Counted from the first letter of the stretch, positions 32,924 to 44,266 are shown. The stretch: 64,000 nucleotides of DNA from Ryuthela nishihirai (GCA_038380435.1 JAWZYU010000013.1:62886446-62950445); one strand, 5' to 3'. A program made the numbers and translations. Notes: generated by a model from the letters alone, not told the origin.

Positions 32924-34684
32924 CTACGGAGGTCCAACCAGACCGTGCAATTTAGTTCTCCAAGCAAGTCTATCCTGAGCTACATCTACTGCATCTGGCC
33001 ACTGCACACCAATTCTAACAAGGTCCTGCTTGACATTGTCTGCCCACCGCATCCTAGGTCTCCCCTTCTTTCTGAGGCCTTTAGGCACACTGTTCATAAC
33101 CCTATTCGCCAATCTATAATTATTCATACGGGCAACATGGCCAAACCAACGGAGTCTCTCTCTGCACAATATGCTGCTTAAAGGAGGTTGCAAACTCCTT
33201 TTCCTAATCTCATCATTAGTTACAAAGTTGAACCACCTAATGCCCAAGATACTGCGTAAGCATCTGGAATCAAAAGCATCTAGTTTCCTGTTATCTTGTT
33301 TACAAAGTGTCCAAGTTTCACTACCATAACTAACCCTAGAAAGAACCAAACTATTATACAGTCTAATTTTAGTCTTTAGGTGTATACGCCTATTTCTCCA
33401 CACTCTCCATAGATTCTTAAAAGTCCCAGCAGCAATCCCTATTCGTCTGTTAATCTCATGCCGCACATCACCATTATCTGTTACATAGCTCCCAAGATAA
33501 TTAAACTGTGACACCTGCTCAAGACTGCAACCATTCAGATTAACTGAATCACAGCCTGCCTGACCAATTTTCATCACTTTAGTTTTCTCTCTGTTTATAA
33601 CCAAACCTACTCTACTACCAGTCTCATCAACAGCTCGAATGAAAGAGTTCATCTCATCAACATCATTTGCCAAAAGGGCTAAATCATCAGCATAATCTAA
33701 ATCAGAAATTTTCGTATCTCCAGCCCATTTAAGGCCAAAATCTTTCCCTTGAAGTGAATTTCGCATAACATAATCAATAACCAAGCTAAAGAGAAAAGGA
33801 GACAAAATGCACCCTTGTCGAACACCAGAAGTAATGCTAAACCAATTGCTACAAGCCTTACCAACTCTCACACACGACTCAGTGTCATTATAGAGAGCTT
33901 TCATAATGTTAACTAACTTGTCTGGTATACCATATGATCTCACAATCAACCACAAATTATGACGATCAACAGAGTCGAAAGCCTTTTTGAAATCAACAAA
34001 GCTAGCAACCAAAGGTTTCTGAAACTCTAAACATTTCTCAAGAATCTGCCTAAGTGAAAATATCTGATCTACACATCCCCTACCACTTCTGAATCCACAT
34101 TGCTCATCACGCAATTGCCTGTCAACCAGATTCTTAATTCTATTAAGCACAATCATGGAAAGAACTTTACCTGGAACAGAGAGTAGACTGATACCCCTAT
34201 AGTTATCACAAGAACTGCGATCACCTTTTTTGAAAATAGGGATAACAATAGCTCTGGTAAAATTCTTAGGAACCATGCCTTTATCATAAAAGAGATTCAG
34301 AATTTCAGTCATCCAAGTGGTAACCGAAACATTCCCAGCTCTAAGCATTTCCGTAGTAATTTCATCTACCCCTGGGGATTTATGAAGTTTAAGTTTAGAA
34401 ACAGCCAAACTAACTTCAGATTGTGTTATAGGGCCAACATTAAAGCCACCAATGCATCTATCATCATTGCAAACAATGGGAGTAGAACTAACTACATTGT
34501 TTAGAACATCACTGAAATGCTCAGCCCACCTAGCCATGACAGAATCCTCCCCTTCAATAACCTTACCTTGTTTATCCTTCAATCCTTGTATGCCTGTCCG
34601 TTTTCTACCACACAAAACATTAACTATCTGGTACAGCTCTCTGCTGTTGTGCTGTCTAACTGCTTCCTCGGCTTTGTCAGCCAA
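32924..34684 (-). CDS. RTE reverse transcriptase ORF (copy 2)
   Basis: The frame is 586 codons from the first Met and stays open upstream to about 34830. RT blocks in order: NYRGISLLSVPGKVLSMIVL (about residues 165-185), FVDFKKAFDSVDRHN with the first catalytic Asp, SGVRQGCILSPFLFSLVIDY, and DLDYADDLALLAND with the catalytic YADD. Then come NYLGSYVTDNGDVRHEINRR and a C-terminal RLRWFGHVARMNN block typical of RTE-like elements. RT would copy the element RNA at a nicked target. The true product is probably the C-terminal two thirds of one polyprotein, cut off from its endonuclease by an upstream frameshift. Confidence 0.9.
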   Translation of the reverse strand: MADKAEEAVRQHNSRELYQIVNVLCGRKRTGIQGLKDKQGKVIEGEDSVMARWAEHFSDVLNNVVSSTPIVCNDDRCIGGFNVGPITQSEVSLAVSKLKLHKSPGVDEITTEMLRAGNVSVTTWMTEILNLFYDKGMVPKNFTRAIVIPIFKKGDRSSCDNYRGISLLSVPGKVLSMIVLNRIKNLVDRQLRDEQCGFRSGRGCVDQIFSLRQILEKCLEFQKPLVASFVDFKKAFDSVDRHNLWLIVRSYGIPDKLVNIMKALYNDTESCVRVGKACSNWFSITSGVRQGCILSPFLFSLVIDYVMRNSLQGKDFGLKWAGDTKISDLDYADDLALLANDVDEMNSFIRAVDETGSRVGLVINREKTKVMKIGQAGCDSVNLNGCSLEQVSQFNYLGSYVTDNGDVRHEINRRIGIAAGTFKNLWRVWRNRRIHLKTKIRLYNSLVLSRVSYGSETWTLCKQDNRKLDAFDSRCLRSILGIRWFNFVTNDEIRKRSLQPPLSSILCRERLRWFGHVARMNNYRLANRVMNSVPKGLRKKGRPRMRWADNVKQDLVRIGVQWPDAVDVAQDRLAWRTKLHGLVGPP

Positions 34685-34725
34685 ACCATCAAGCCAAAGA
34701 TTCTTATCAGCAGCTAACTGATCCT

Positions 34726-35928
34726 TTACAAGTTGATTAAGGTCTCTGTAAAGCTTTCTATTAGGACTAGTAGGGTATTGATCAAGGGCATTCCTGCAGT
34801 TCTTTCTTTCCGAAATAAGCTCAAGTAACTCAGATAATTTTGCCTCTTCTGCTCCTTTTTTCCTAAAAGAGTACTGTTAGTGTCCAAAAAAGCCTGTTTA
34901 AAATGATCCCATTCTTCCTCAACTTCAGTAGTAAGCAAACCATGACTGTCATAATGACTAAGTAACCTATCATGGTAAGCTTTGGCTATAACTGGATCTT
35001 TCATAGCTTCAGTATTAAAAGTAAATTTTTTAACCCTAGCACAACACTCTTTAAGTTTAAGTTGCAACACACTTTTAACAAGGTAATGGTCAGATCCAAT
35101 TTCAGCTCCCCTATATGCCCTGGTATTTCTAACAGAACTAGTCCATTTGCTGTTAATTAATATGTAATCAATCATATTCTTATGCAGCCCATCAGGTGAA
35201 ACCCATGTGTACTTATGTATGTCGCGGTGTTTGTAATAAGTGTTAGTTATTCTGAATCCATTGAGTTTACTTACCTGTAGGAGACGTTGCCCATTGCTAT
35301 TGCAGCTACCAATACCAAAAGGGCCTATTACTCCTCCCCAAAGGTCAGAGTCAGTACCAACTTTGGCATTGAAGTCACCAAGAACAAGGGTAATATCTCC
35401 TTTCTTGACAGAATTCAAAATATCCTGAAGTTTTTCATAAAACCTATCCTTCTCATCCTCATCGGCATCCTCAGTGGGGGCATAACAGCAGATAACATTC
35501 AAGTCTTTAACGCTTGTCTGAAATTTTGCTGTAAGAAACCTTTCATTAATGCACTCATATCCTAGAAGAGCATCACTAGCGTGTCTGCTGAGAAGCAGAC
35601 CCACGCCTTGGTGATTCTTTTTGTCGTCCCTCCCTGAAAAGAGAAATTTAAGATTATTTTTAAGAATCTGACCTTTATCTGTCCATCTGGTCTCTTGCAA
35701 GCCGAGAATATCTAAATTATAACGGTGGAATTCTTGTGTGAGGACATCAAGAGAAAAAGCTCTGTGCAGAGTCCTCACATTCCAACTACCTATGGAGAGA
35801 AAATGGTTAGTGGGATGTTTAAAGAAACTATGTTTATTGAGAGAGGGAATGCCGACAATATCAAACAGCCCCCTAATCGCAGACATGGGGCAAAGACCCG
35901 TTCCCCCACTACTAAAGGCTGAAGCCAT
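34726..35928 (-). CDS. RTE apurinic-like endonuclease ORF (copy 2)
   Basis: The frame is 400 codons, starting MASAFSSGGTGLCPMS. It carries the exonuclease-endonuclease-phosphatase fold blocks: SIGSWNVRTLHRA, DILGLQETRW (metal-binding Glu), CCYAPTEDADEDEK, LVLGDFNAKVG (catalytic Asp and Asn) and GSDHYLV (catalytic His) at about residue 275. It nicks target DNA to prime reverse transcription. Residues after NYLS, the last 30 or so, are out of frame relative to copy 4 because of the 7 bp deletion. The start was chosen because copies 2, 4 and 6 all share it. Confidence 0.88.
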   Translation of the reverse strand: MASAFSSGGTGLCPMSAIRGLFDIVGIPSLNKHSFFKHPTNHFLSIGSWNVRTLHRAFSLDVLTQEFHRYNLDILGLQETRWTDKGQILKNNLKFLFSGRDDKKNHQGVGLLLSRHASDALLGYECINERFLTAKFQTSVKDLNVICCYAPTEDADEDEKDRFYEKLQDILNSVKKGDITLVLGDFNAKVGTDSDLWGGVIGPFGIGSCNSNGQRLLQVSKLNGFRITNTYYKHRDIHKYTWVSPDGLHKNMIDYILINSKWTSSVRNTRAYRGAEIGSDHYLVKSVLQLKLKECCARVKKFTFNTEAMKDPVIAKAYHDRLLSHYDSHGLLTTEVEEEWDHFKQAFLDTNSTLLGKKEQKRQNYLSYLSLFRKERTAGMPLINTLLVLIESFTETLINL

Positions 35929-36484
35929 CTACACTGGAAGACTTCCTCCAATGTAGAATTTGACGATGCCAATAGAAGCAAAGAGTTCAGGTGCCTGCGA
36001 TGACTTCTGCTCAGGATTATCCACCAGCTGATAAACATATCCTGTGGATCTATTCACTTGGGGCTGTCAACCCACAAACAAAAAGAAAACACAGCGGAAG
36101 ATTTTCCCTCCACAGAAGCCCACCAGTGCAGCAAAATCAGGATCCATAATCAAGCTCAGAGACATATATCTGTCCAGTCCAGTAGGTTTATATGGTCAGC
36201 ACCAGGACCCTGTGTGGTTGACCACTCCTCAGCAGGGTAGAAAAAAAAGAAAAGTAGCCATAGTTGTCCAGATCAGTAGGCCACACTAATCTGGCAGCCC
36301 TCCCCTTCCGTTCACTTCCACAAGAGAGTATCTCTTTTGAAAGTTACTAACGGTCCGCACCACGAGAAGGCGGGGTTGGACATTAGGTGCTAGGCCTGGC
36401 CGGTTCTATGCATCATCACAGGGGATTGGTGCATAGCTCTCCTTCCAGTGACTACCTAGCTACCATTTTACAGACCTTTACGTG

Positions 36485-38215
36485 AAATAAAATGTAGACT
36501 GATGCCCAATTATTTTCACAAGAACTCTAATAACCTTCATTATAAAAAAGGAAAAATAATACCTTTCGTAATATACTTACGAACAACAACTTTGTCAAAG
36601 AAAATATTCAACACTATAGCGAGATAGATGACATGAATCATTTCCAGATTTAAACATTTCAGTAGTGATTTCAAGTACCTTCAATAACTTTGCTTTTATA
36701 ACCTTACCTTGTTTATCCTTCAATCCCTGTATACCTGTCCGTATTCTACCGCACAAAACATTAACTATCTAGTACAGCTCTCTGCTGTTGTGCTGTCTAA
36801 CTACTTCCTCGGCTTTGTTAGCCAAGCCATCAAATCAAAATTCTTATCAGCAGCTAACTGATCCTTTACACGTTTATTAAGCTCTCTGTAATGCTTTCTA
36901 TTAGAACTAGTAGGATATTGATTAATGACATTCCTGCAGTTCTTTCTTTCTGAAATAAGCTCAATTGCCTTATCACTCAAATTATTCTGTCTCCTCTGCT
37001 CCTTTTTTTCCTAAAATAGCATTGTTAGTTTTCGAAAAAGTCTGTTTAAAATGGTCCCATTCTTCCTCCAGTAGTAAGCAAAACCATGACTGTCAAAATG
37101 GCTGAGTAACCCATCATGGTAAGCTTCAGCTATAACTGGGTCTTTCAGAGCTAGATAATTAAAGGTAAATTTTTTAACCTTAGTATAACACTTCTTAAGT
37201 TTAAGTTGCAACGCACTTTTAACAAGGTAATGGTCAGATCCAATTTCAGTTTCCTTATATGACCTGGTGTTCCTAACAGAACTAATCCATTTGCTCTTAA
37301 TTAATATGTAATCTATAATATTCTTATGCAGCCCATCTGGTGAAACCCATGTGCACTTATGTATGTCGCGGGGTTTGTAATAAGTGTTAGTTATTCTCAA
37401 AACATTAAGTTTACTTACCTGTAGGAGACGTTGTCCATTGCCATTGCAGCTACCAATACCAAAAGGGCCTATCACTCCTCCCCAAAGGTCAGAGTCATGT
37501 ACCAACTTTGGCATTGAAGTCACCTAGAACAAGGGTAATATCTCCTTTCTTGACAGAATTCAAAATATCCTGAAGTTGTCCATAAAACCTATCCTTTTCG
37601 TCCTAATCGACATCCTCAGTGGGGGCATAACAGCAGATAACATTCAAGTTTTTAATGCTTGTCTGAAATTTTGCTGTAAGAAACCTTTCATTAATGCATT
37701 CATATCCTAGAAGAGCATCAGTGGCGTGTGTGCTGAGGAGCATACCTACGCCTTGGTGATGCTTATTATCATCCCTTCCTGAAAAGGAAAATTTAAGATT
37801 ATTTTTAAGAATCTGACCTTTATTTGTCCATCTGGTCTCTTGCAACCCGAGAATATCTATATTATAACGGTTGTATTTTTGTATGAGGGCATCAAGAAAA
37901 TAAACTCTGTGCAGAGTCCTCACATTCCAACTACCTATGGGAGAAAATGATTAGTGGGATGTTTAAAGAAACTATGTGTATTGAGAAAGGGAATGCCGAC
38001 AATATTAAACAGCCCCCTAATCGCAGAAATGGGGAAAAAACCTTTCCCCCACCACTAAGCTGAAGCCATCTACCCTGGAAAATATCCTCCAACGTAAAAT
38101 TTAACGATGCCTGTAGAAGCAAGAGTACAGATGCCTGCGATGACTTCTGCTCAGGATTATTCACCAGCTAATAAAACATATCCTGTGAATCTATTCATTT
38201 AGGGCTGTACCCACT
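36485..38215 (-). pseudogene. RTE-type retrotransposon, copy 3, older fragment
   Basis: Same family and strand as copy 2, but clearly more diverged. It covers RT N-terminal text (36500-36980), the endonuclease (37011-37523 and 37603-37923 in separate frames, with GDFNAK lost at the break) and the start of the leader (37931-38200). An internal deletion is visible around 36600-36690. Copy 2 lies immediately 3' of it in the same orientation, so copy 2 may have inserted into it. Confidence 0.82.
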
Positions 38216-38219
38216 ACCC

Positions 38220-38814
38220 ACTCCTAAAAGGCCATTAGATTTTAGGCCACCTTTTATTCCGATCTAGCTGCAAGGAAGATCCTACCTGGAAAAAATCACA
38301 TTTTTTCCCCCATGAGAAAGCAATAATTATATTTTAACGTAATGAGCTCAAAAGAGAAATATCCAACACCTACAAGTGATAATGCACGTAACCAGAAGTA
38401 AATTTGCATTTATTACAGTAAAGAAAACAACCAAATAGTATCACTAACACCATTTTGCCAACTAAACTAACTGCTCTAGGTTTCTTACGAAACAATGTTA
38501 GTTTTCACAATTTGCGCAGCGGCCATACTCTACCATCCCAAATGGAATTTCCTTGTAAAATATAAAAACGAAAATATTTTTGAATTTGATAAAGAAGTTA
38601 CTTCTTTTCTAAAAAGCTCTTTGAAAATATGAATTAATGTTATTTGTGTTATGAGGCTGTTATTTTTATTCATATGCAACACTAATTTGTTTACATATTC
38701 ACGTGATCCGTGTTACATTCATCAAAACCGTAAACTTCCAAGGTTAAGTACAGGCCATTCTTGGTCACACCCTGGCGTGGTAGCCGATGATCATTCCGTT
38801 TTGAACGTCCGTCA
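38220..38814. other. Intergenic, nothing recognised
   Basis: AT-rich; no features supported. Confidence 0.35.
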
Positions 38815-38868
38815 AATTAGGTGAAATATCAATGAGCATTATGAGGATCATTGATATTTCACCTAATT
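38815..38868. repeat. Perfect 21 bp inverted repeat, 12 bp loop
   Basis: aattaggtgaaatatcaatg(a) at 38815-38835 is exactly inverted at 38848-38868. It lies about 60 bp ahead of a Tc1 relic, and its role is unknown. Confidence 0.9.
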
Positions 38869-38924
38869 CTTGTAAACTTTAGTTAAACACTTTTCTCTTT
38901 CAAAAATATTTTTTCTGGCGGTGG

Positions 38925-39560
38925 CAGTGTGCATGTCTGGGGGATGTTTTCCTGGTATGAACTGAGATCGCTGGTACCACTGGATGGGTCCCTGAACGCC
39001 AATGGCTACCTGTCCAATCTCGCTAAGCGTCACGGGAGCTACGTCAACTTGGATCCTCATTATCTTTGTTTGGAGCGACCCAGAACGAAGAACAGATTTA
39101 GGTTTTGCCGACGGCGGGACTTTACTTGTATAGTACTGTCCAGCCTGACGATGGATAGAAGTAAACATGGCACTGTCTCGTATAGATGTAGTGCAGTCTC
39201 TGAATTGTGGCGCATCTGGGCTTTGTCATTCATTATATTACTGTCCATTCTCGCTGACCATATGCATCCCTTCATGTTTGACGTTTACCCTGGTGGTGAT
39301 GGTGTCTACCAACAGGACAATGCGCCCTGCCATGTCGCTAAGGAGTGCGCGACTGGTTCCAGGAACACGACAGCGATGTCTCTGTTCTCCCTTGGCCGGT
39401 GAAATCGCCCGACTTCAATCGCATAGAGCACTTGTGGGACCATTTGGATCGACAGGTTCGGCGTGCGGACTCACAACCACGTCATCTCCAGAACCTCTGT
39501 GTTCTTCTGGAGTCGAATGGGCACGAGTTATTCCATCTTATGGAATAAATCAACGGTGCT
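38925..39560 (+). pseudogene. Tc1-like transposase relic with internal 231 bp insertion
   Basis: Catalytic-domain text: VWGMFSWYELRSLVPLDGSL then NANGYLS. It resumes after 39245 with SILADHMHPFMFDVYPGG and VYQQDNAPCHVAK, the second catalytic Asp segment. After a frameshift it continues RDWFQEHDSDVSVLPWPVKS and PDFNRIEHLWDHLDRQV, with the catalytic Glu. The segment between the two halves is foreign and bounded by near-identical ctgtccaatctcgct (39010) and ctgtccattctcgct (39241). Confidence 0.75.
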
Positions 39561-39670
39561 CAATTTTCTTCCTCTAATGCATCACCTTTTCTAGCAAAAT
39601 ACACAGTCACTGCAATGAATCAAGACTTTCTTGCATCCTTACATAGCTCAACAGTAGGGTGCGTTACACA

Positions 39671-40400
39671 TCAACCACTGTCCGCACGTATGGTTTGACA
39701 TTGTCTGCAGCATTGGGGGATCTTTGCTAGGTGGCCATTGCTTCGGCTACCATTGACTCTACAACACAGGCGTATGTGATTGCAATGGTGCCAAGAACGT
39801 CGCGCATGGATGTGCGAATGGCATCGCATCGTGTTTTCAGACGAATCCTGCTTCAGTATACAACACCATGATGGATGAATTCGTATCTGGTGGTACCGCG
39901 GTGACAGGCTCAGTGAGGCATGCATGATGCAGTGCCATATAGGTCCGGCCCCTGGTATGGTATGGAGTGCCATTGGACTCCACTCATGCACGCACTTCGT
40001 ACGCAGGCATTACATTACTGAAATGTTCGACCTGTGATCGTACCTTATCTTCAAGGACTCTCTGGTGCCATTTACTAACAGGATAATGCCTGACCACATG
40101 TGGCATGCATCGTCCAACAATTCCTGGATAGCCACCATGTGACACTACCTGCCTTGGCCTGCGTGTTCACCGGATCTATCTCCAACTGAACATGTCTGAT
40201 CCATGATCTCACGACGACTAGCACACCAGACAGCAGCAGTTGCTACAACAGATGAACTTTGGCTACGTATCGAAATTGCATGGACTGACGTACCACAAAC
40301 ACATATCCGACGTCTCATTCTCTCAATGCCGGACTGTGTAGCAGCAGTTATTGCTGGCCATGGTGGCTACACAAGATACTGATTTCTTTATATTACACAA
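39671..40400 (+). pseudogene. Tc1-like transposase relic, second copy
   Basis: In broken frames it follows the Tc1 catalytic order. First is SHRVFRRILLQYTTP (family DESRF region), then ALRTQALHY and VPYLQGLSGAIY*QDNA. SPIEHV-type text is degraded at about 40180, followed by TDELWLRIEIAWTDVPQ-like text and RRLILSMPDCVAAVIAGHGG. It differs from the copy at 38925 and is dead. Confidence 0.65.
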
Positions 40401-40519
40401 GTCTAATCGAGTTGGATTTGTAATCATTTGATCCTTGTAACATAAGCTATATATTCACTAAATATGGCTTTGATATTTCTGTCTTTCCTGGGGTTGCACT
40501 TTTAATGGCCAGCAGTATA

Positions 40520-41916
40520 TTAGAACAAATTACTCATTTGTTTAATAACAATGAAATGAACAGAGAAAGCATCAATGCTACCTATAATAATGAATTGGAT
40601 CAGTTAAATTCAACTAGCTCAATCTTCTGGAAGTGTGCAACAGCAAATAGCACACTTAAACCATTACAAGCTGTTTTAGCATGACAACAGCTGAATGATT
40701 GCTTGGTTGTAAAACTGAATGGTTTGTTGTTTGCAGTTTAATTGGTGGATGAACTGAATGGTGGTTTGTTGCATTAGAAACTAAGGATATAGTGCACCGC
40801 ACAAAATACATGAAAAAAGGTAAGTCATAAATCCTTTAACCAAAGTTAAAAATGGTAAAAGCCAAAAATATGATACATGAGAAATTGCAAAAATAATGAT
40901 ATAAAAATCGTGGGTGTAAAAGAATCCTGATATTAAAAAAAAGTAGTACAATTAGATATGGTTAAAATTAACCAGTAATTTTTAAAAACTATAAACTTTT
41001 ATTACATTTGCAATATCAGAAATAAATCATCAGATATGTCCGAGCATATAATTCTCAAATGGCAAATGATGAGCATGGCTGTTAAAATTTCACTGAAAAT
41101 GGAGGTAGACATCCTTGATGGCCAGGATCAGCTCTAGAAAATAATAGAGGGGAAGAAGAAGAGAGCAAGTTAATGGTTGAAGAACTGAAGCAGAATGAAC
41201 AAGAAAGCCAATCCAGAAAATTAAAATATTTTCATCCAGTAGTGTAATGTTTTTAGCTTTAAAACAAAATGAGCTGATGTTCCCCTTTGTCATCTGTCTG
41301 TCCATATATATATATAGTCACTTAATTTTTTTATGATTTTATAGATGAATTAATTTTTTTAATGCATATTTGTTTCCAAAAGATAAAAGTGTTATTGCCA
41401 AGAGATGACAATCCAGGAATAGGATAAAAGAAGATATTGTAACATAAAATAACATTTGCTGAAAAAAATACTGAGGGATAGCAGGCAACACTAAGACCTT
41501 AGCCATAAACTTTGTTGGTTATATTTTGTATCAAAAATGGTCACACTGGGTCTGACAGACCTAAGATATTTCGGTAATAAAGTATCACAAGAAATGTCCT
41601 GTTGACAAGCTCTAGAATATAGTATGCCAAATTAAGAAATCACATTCTGATTTTTTTTTAAAACAATTTTTATTTATTAGTTTGAAATACATTTTTAACA
41701 TTGGTGTACATATCAAACTAATTTATGCCATAAAACATTGGTCTATTTTTTTTTCTTATGACTATTGGTGGCAGCAGATTTTTATTTGTGTATAATATCA
41801 AACATTTTACAAAAGCCTTAAATTAGTTAATGCAATAGAAAAAGTATGTATACATGGTAAAAAAGGGGATATTGAATAAGAACTACATTAACATATGTTT
41901 AACTACAGTTTAAAGT
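40520..41916. other. AT-rich intergenic or intronic DNA
   Basis: No supported features apart from a short TA run at 41307-41317. Confidence 0.35.
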
Positions 41917-42192
41917 GGGATGAGGGTGGCTCAGTCAGTAGTGCGCAAGCCTCGAAATCTGCACTTCCCAGGTTCGAGTCCCAACTAACAGCCCTGCTCA
42001 CAGTCAGTAGGGGACACCGATAGCCTTGGAAAGGCTGTTGTCTGTTATATGGGACATTACGCTGTGACCCGTGTGTGTTGAGAGCCACACCCTGTGCACA
42101 TTAAAGAACATGCTGGATGGCCTTGACGGGAGGCTACCATCTGTCTTCCAACAACTACCAAGTGGATCCCCTCCCCCAACCTTCTCTGAGCT
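41917..42192 (+). mobile_element. SINE family A copy, plus strand
   Basis: tRNA-like head (ggtggctcagtcagtagtgc, B box ggttcgagtcc), then taggggacaccgatagcc, atgggacattacgctg, cattaaagaacatgctggat and gatcccctcccccaacc. It is cut at about 42192, where an opposite-strand copy begins. Confidence 0.85.
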
Positions 42193-42195
42193 CAC

Positions 42196-42361
42196 ATCCA
42201 ACAGATGGCAGCTTTTCCAAGCTTATTGGTGTCTCCTACTGACTGAAAGCAGGGTAAGATTTTTTTTGTGTGTGAATGTAAATTTCAATGCTGGTCCAGG
42301 CAGGACTAAAACTTGGGAATTGCAGATTACGAGACTGGTGTGCAACTTACTGGGCCACCCC
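42196..42361 (-). mobile_element. SINE family A fragment, minus strand
   Basis: Head half only, reading minus: gggtggcccagtaagttgc (tRNA-like), then ccaagttttagtcctgcc and tcagtaggagacaccaataa. With the copy at 41917 it forms a tail-to-tail inverted pair. Confidence 0.75.
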
Positions 42362-42414
42362 TTGGATGGAGAGCAAGTAACATGCAATTTCTACAGTATG
42401 GAAACACTATCTAT

Positions 42415-42622
42415 AAAAAAAAATAAATACCCCCTCAAGGAACTACTTGCCACAGAGGTCTGACAGGAGCCTGTCAGTTTATATGCCATAGCAGAAGGTC
42501 TGTGAGGATGGCAGGACCTCAGCAGAAAAACGACACATACATCCATGCCTTAATCCGGGGCTCGAACACAGGTCCCGTAGATTAGTAGCCAAGCGTGCTA
42601 ACCACTCGGCCACTTGACGGCT
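42415..42622 (-). mobile_element. SINE family B copy with 12 bp target duplication
   Basis: A complete copy, reading minus from gccgtcaagtggccgagtgg to an A/T tail. It is flanked by aacactatctat at 42403-42414 and 42623-42634. The head retains gttcgagccccgg. Confidence 0.92.
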
Positions 42623-42982
42623 AACACTATCTATGGCTTTCAATATTCTATAACAGCTTTACCAAAATAAACTATAGTAGTACATGGATATATAAATAAT
42701 TATCTGTCACATAATGTACTACAAAATTTTAGAATTAAATGAACAGAACTGATTATTAACAACTTAAATATATAATTAAATGTTGCAAATTACATTTATT
42801 CATTTATTAAAATATAAAACACATCTGCTAACTCTAGTATTGATTAAATGGAGCAGGATAAATGAGGTTTTGTTAGTCATGTTATCACCATTGATTCAGA
42901 AGCAATGAATGTGCTTTAAAAAATTGACCTTTGTAAATTCAGTTATGTTTGAAATAATAACTAGAAAGTCAGATATTGAGTT

Positions 42983-43345
42983 GGGTTTACCTCTGAGTGG
43001 CACTTTTTTTGCATACAATTGGGCTAAATAGTCAGGTTACAAGGACTCATAGAAGGTTGGGGGAGGAAACCCACTGGATAGTTGTTAGGAGACAGGTGGT
43101 AGCCTTCCATAAAGGCCATCCTGCATGTTCTTAATATGCACAGGGTATGACTCTCCCACACACGGGCCGTGCTTTATGTTCCATTAAATTGATGGCAGTC
43201 TTTGCAAGCTATCAGTATCCTCTACCGACCAAGGGAAGGGTAGAGGAGTTGCGGAGATAAATCTCAATGCTGACCTAGGTGGAAATCAAACCTGGGAACT
43301 GCAGATTGTGAGCCTGGCACACCACAACTGAGCCACCCCTGCATT
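42983..43345 (-). mobile_element. SINE family A copy, near full length
   Basis: Minus orientation: head at 43345-43270 (ggtggctcagttgtggtgtg, imperfect), body, and tail ending in cactcagaggtaaaccca. Landmarks match the 54617 copy throughout. Confidence 0.85.
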
Positions 43346-43732
43346 GTCAGATATTGAAACATCTGATTTCTCTAAATAGTAACATCACTGGTCACACTGA
43401 TTCTGAGAGCCAGTTGTTACAATTTTGTGTCCTATCATGTAACACAATGGTCTGATCTAAGTAAAGTTTTAGCAGAGTGTAATAAAGGAATGGAATAAAA
43501 AGTACTGAGAAAGAATTTGTGCCAGCTAACTTCATTAAAAACAATACAAAAAACAATGTCATATGGGTCTGTGGGACACAGCATAATTGATGAAAGATTA
43601 AAATCTCGTTAATTTTGAAACGTTTTCAATAAGAAAACTTGAAATGCTGTAAATTAACATGCCATTATATTATACAAATTTCAATTTCTTAATTTTCTCA
43701 TTTAGGTTTAAGAACTTAAAAAGGAGCAATTG

Positions 43733-43748
43733 TTGGGGGGGGGGGGGG
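43733..43748. repeat. Run of 14 G
   Basis: An uninterrupted G run (43735-43748) in otherwise AT-rich DNA, directly before ttaaaaactag. Confidence 0.9.
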
Positions 43749-44188
43749 AATTAAAAACTAGCAGAAAAGTTCTTTGGGAATTGCAGTCTCTTGCTGGACT
43801 TTTAAGAGTTAAATACTCTAATTTATTTTCATACCGAGAAACTTACATCCTCTAAGCAGAATAAAAAATAGACACTTATTCCCAGTCACTGGTCACAAAG
43901 AGAATGGATGAAAAAAAAAGTTGAAGCTGAGACCTACAGCAGATATTGGTGCATTATGCCGGGACACATGGACAGCAGTGAGACTCACTATACATTTTCT
44001 GTATAGTTATAGTCATAACTGTACAGACAAGGAAAATAAGCTCCTGTGACAGGACCATGGTAGGGAAATTCTCCTGTACTATACACATGGCCTAAAAGGC
44101 AAATCCATCAGAAAATAATTCTTGGTAAGGGCACTCATTCTCTTGAAGCACTGGGCACACAGTGTGTTGCAAGCAGTCATGCAGTTAC

Positions 44189-44266
44189 CAGATCTCCCTG
44201 CTGCAAGAGAGATAAGAGGGAACTCCGACAGTTTACAGTAGATGAGGAGGATTGATCGGGATGCAT
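44189..44266 (-). CDS. Weak candidate exon downstream of the rabaptin-like exon
   Basis: On the minus strand a 78 nt open segment lies between ccaattcttag and a GATCTG|GTAACT donor, phase 0 at both ends. It encodes 26 residues, with DQSSSSTVNCRSSLLSLLQQ. It is in phase with the exon at 44485-44709 and separated from it by a 218 bp intron. Serine-rich text ahead of SSLLSL is loosely like the middle of rabaptins, but a match this short proves little. Confidence 0.22.

Larger units (their letters stand above)
32888..36462 (-). mobile_element. RTE-type non-LTR retrotransposon, copy 2, nearly intact
   Basis: A 3.57 kb element on the minus strand. It has a 5' leader (36462-35929) starting TAGCTAGGTAGTCACTGG, an endonuclease-RT coding region (35928-32924), a very short 3' end and a tail of six ATG-type triplets at 32888-32906. 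RTE elements typically end in such short tandem repeats. Compared with copy 4 at 46441-50006, the visible coding defect is a 7 bp deletion near 34823 that separates the endonuclease and RT frames. Both ends match copy 4 exactly in structure, so this is essentially full length and young. Confidence 0.88.

Noticed and set aside
34452..35565. Plus-strand open frames inside the RTE element
   Set aside because: They are antisense shadows of the endonuclease-RT coding region and recur in copy 4 for the same reason.
38700..38815. Possible 5S rRNA-like fragment (aaggttaagtacaggcc, ttggtcacaccctgg)
   Set aside because: Only loose word similarity; no internal promoter boxes in the correct order that I could confirm.
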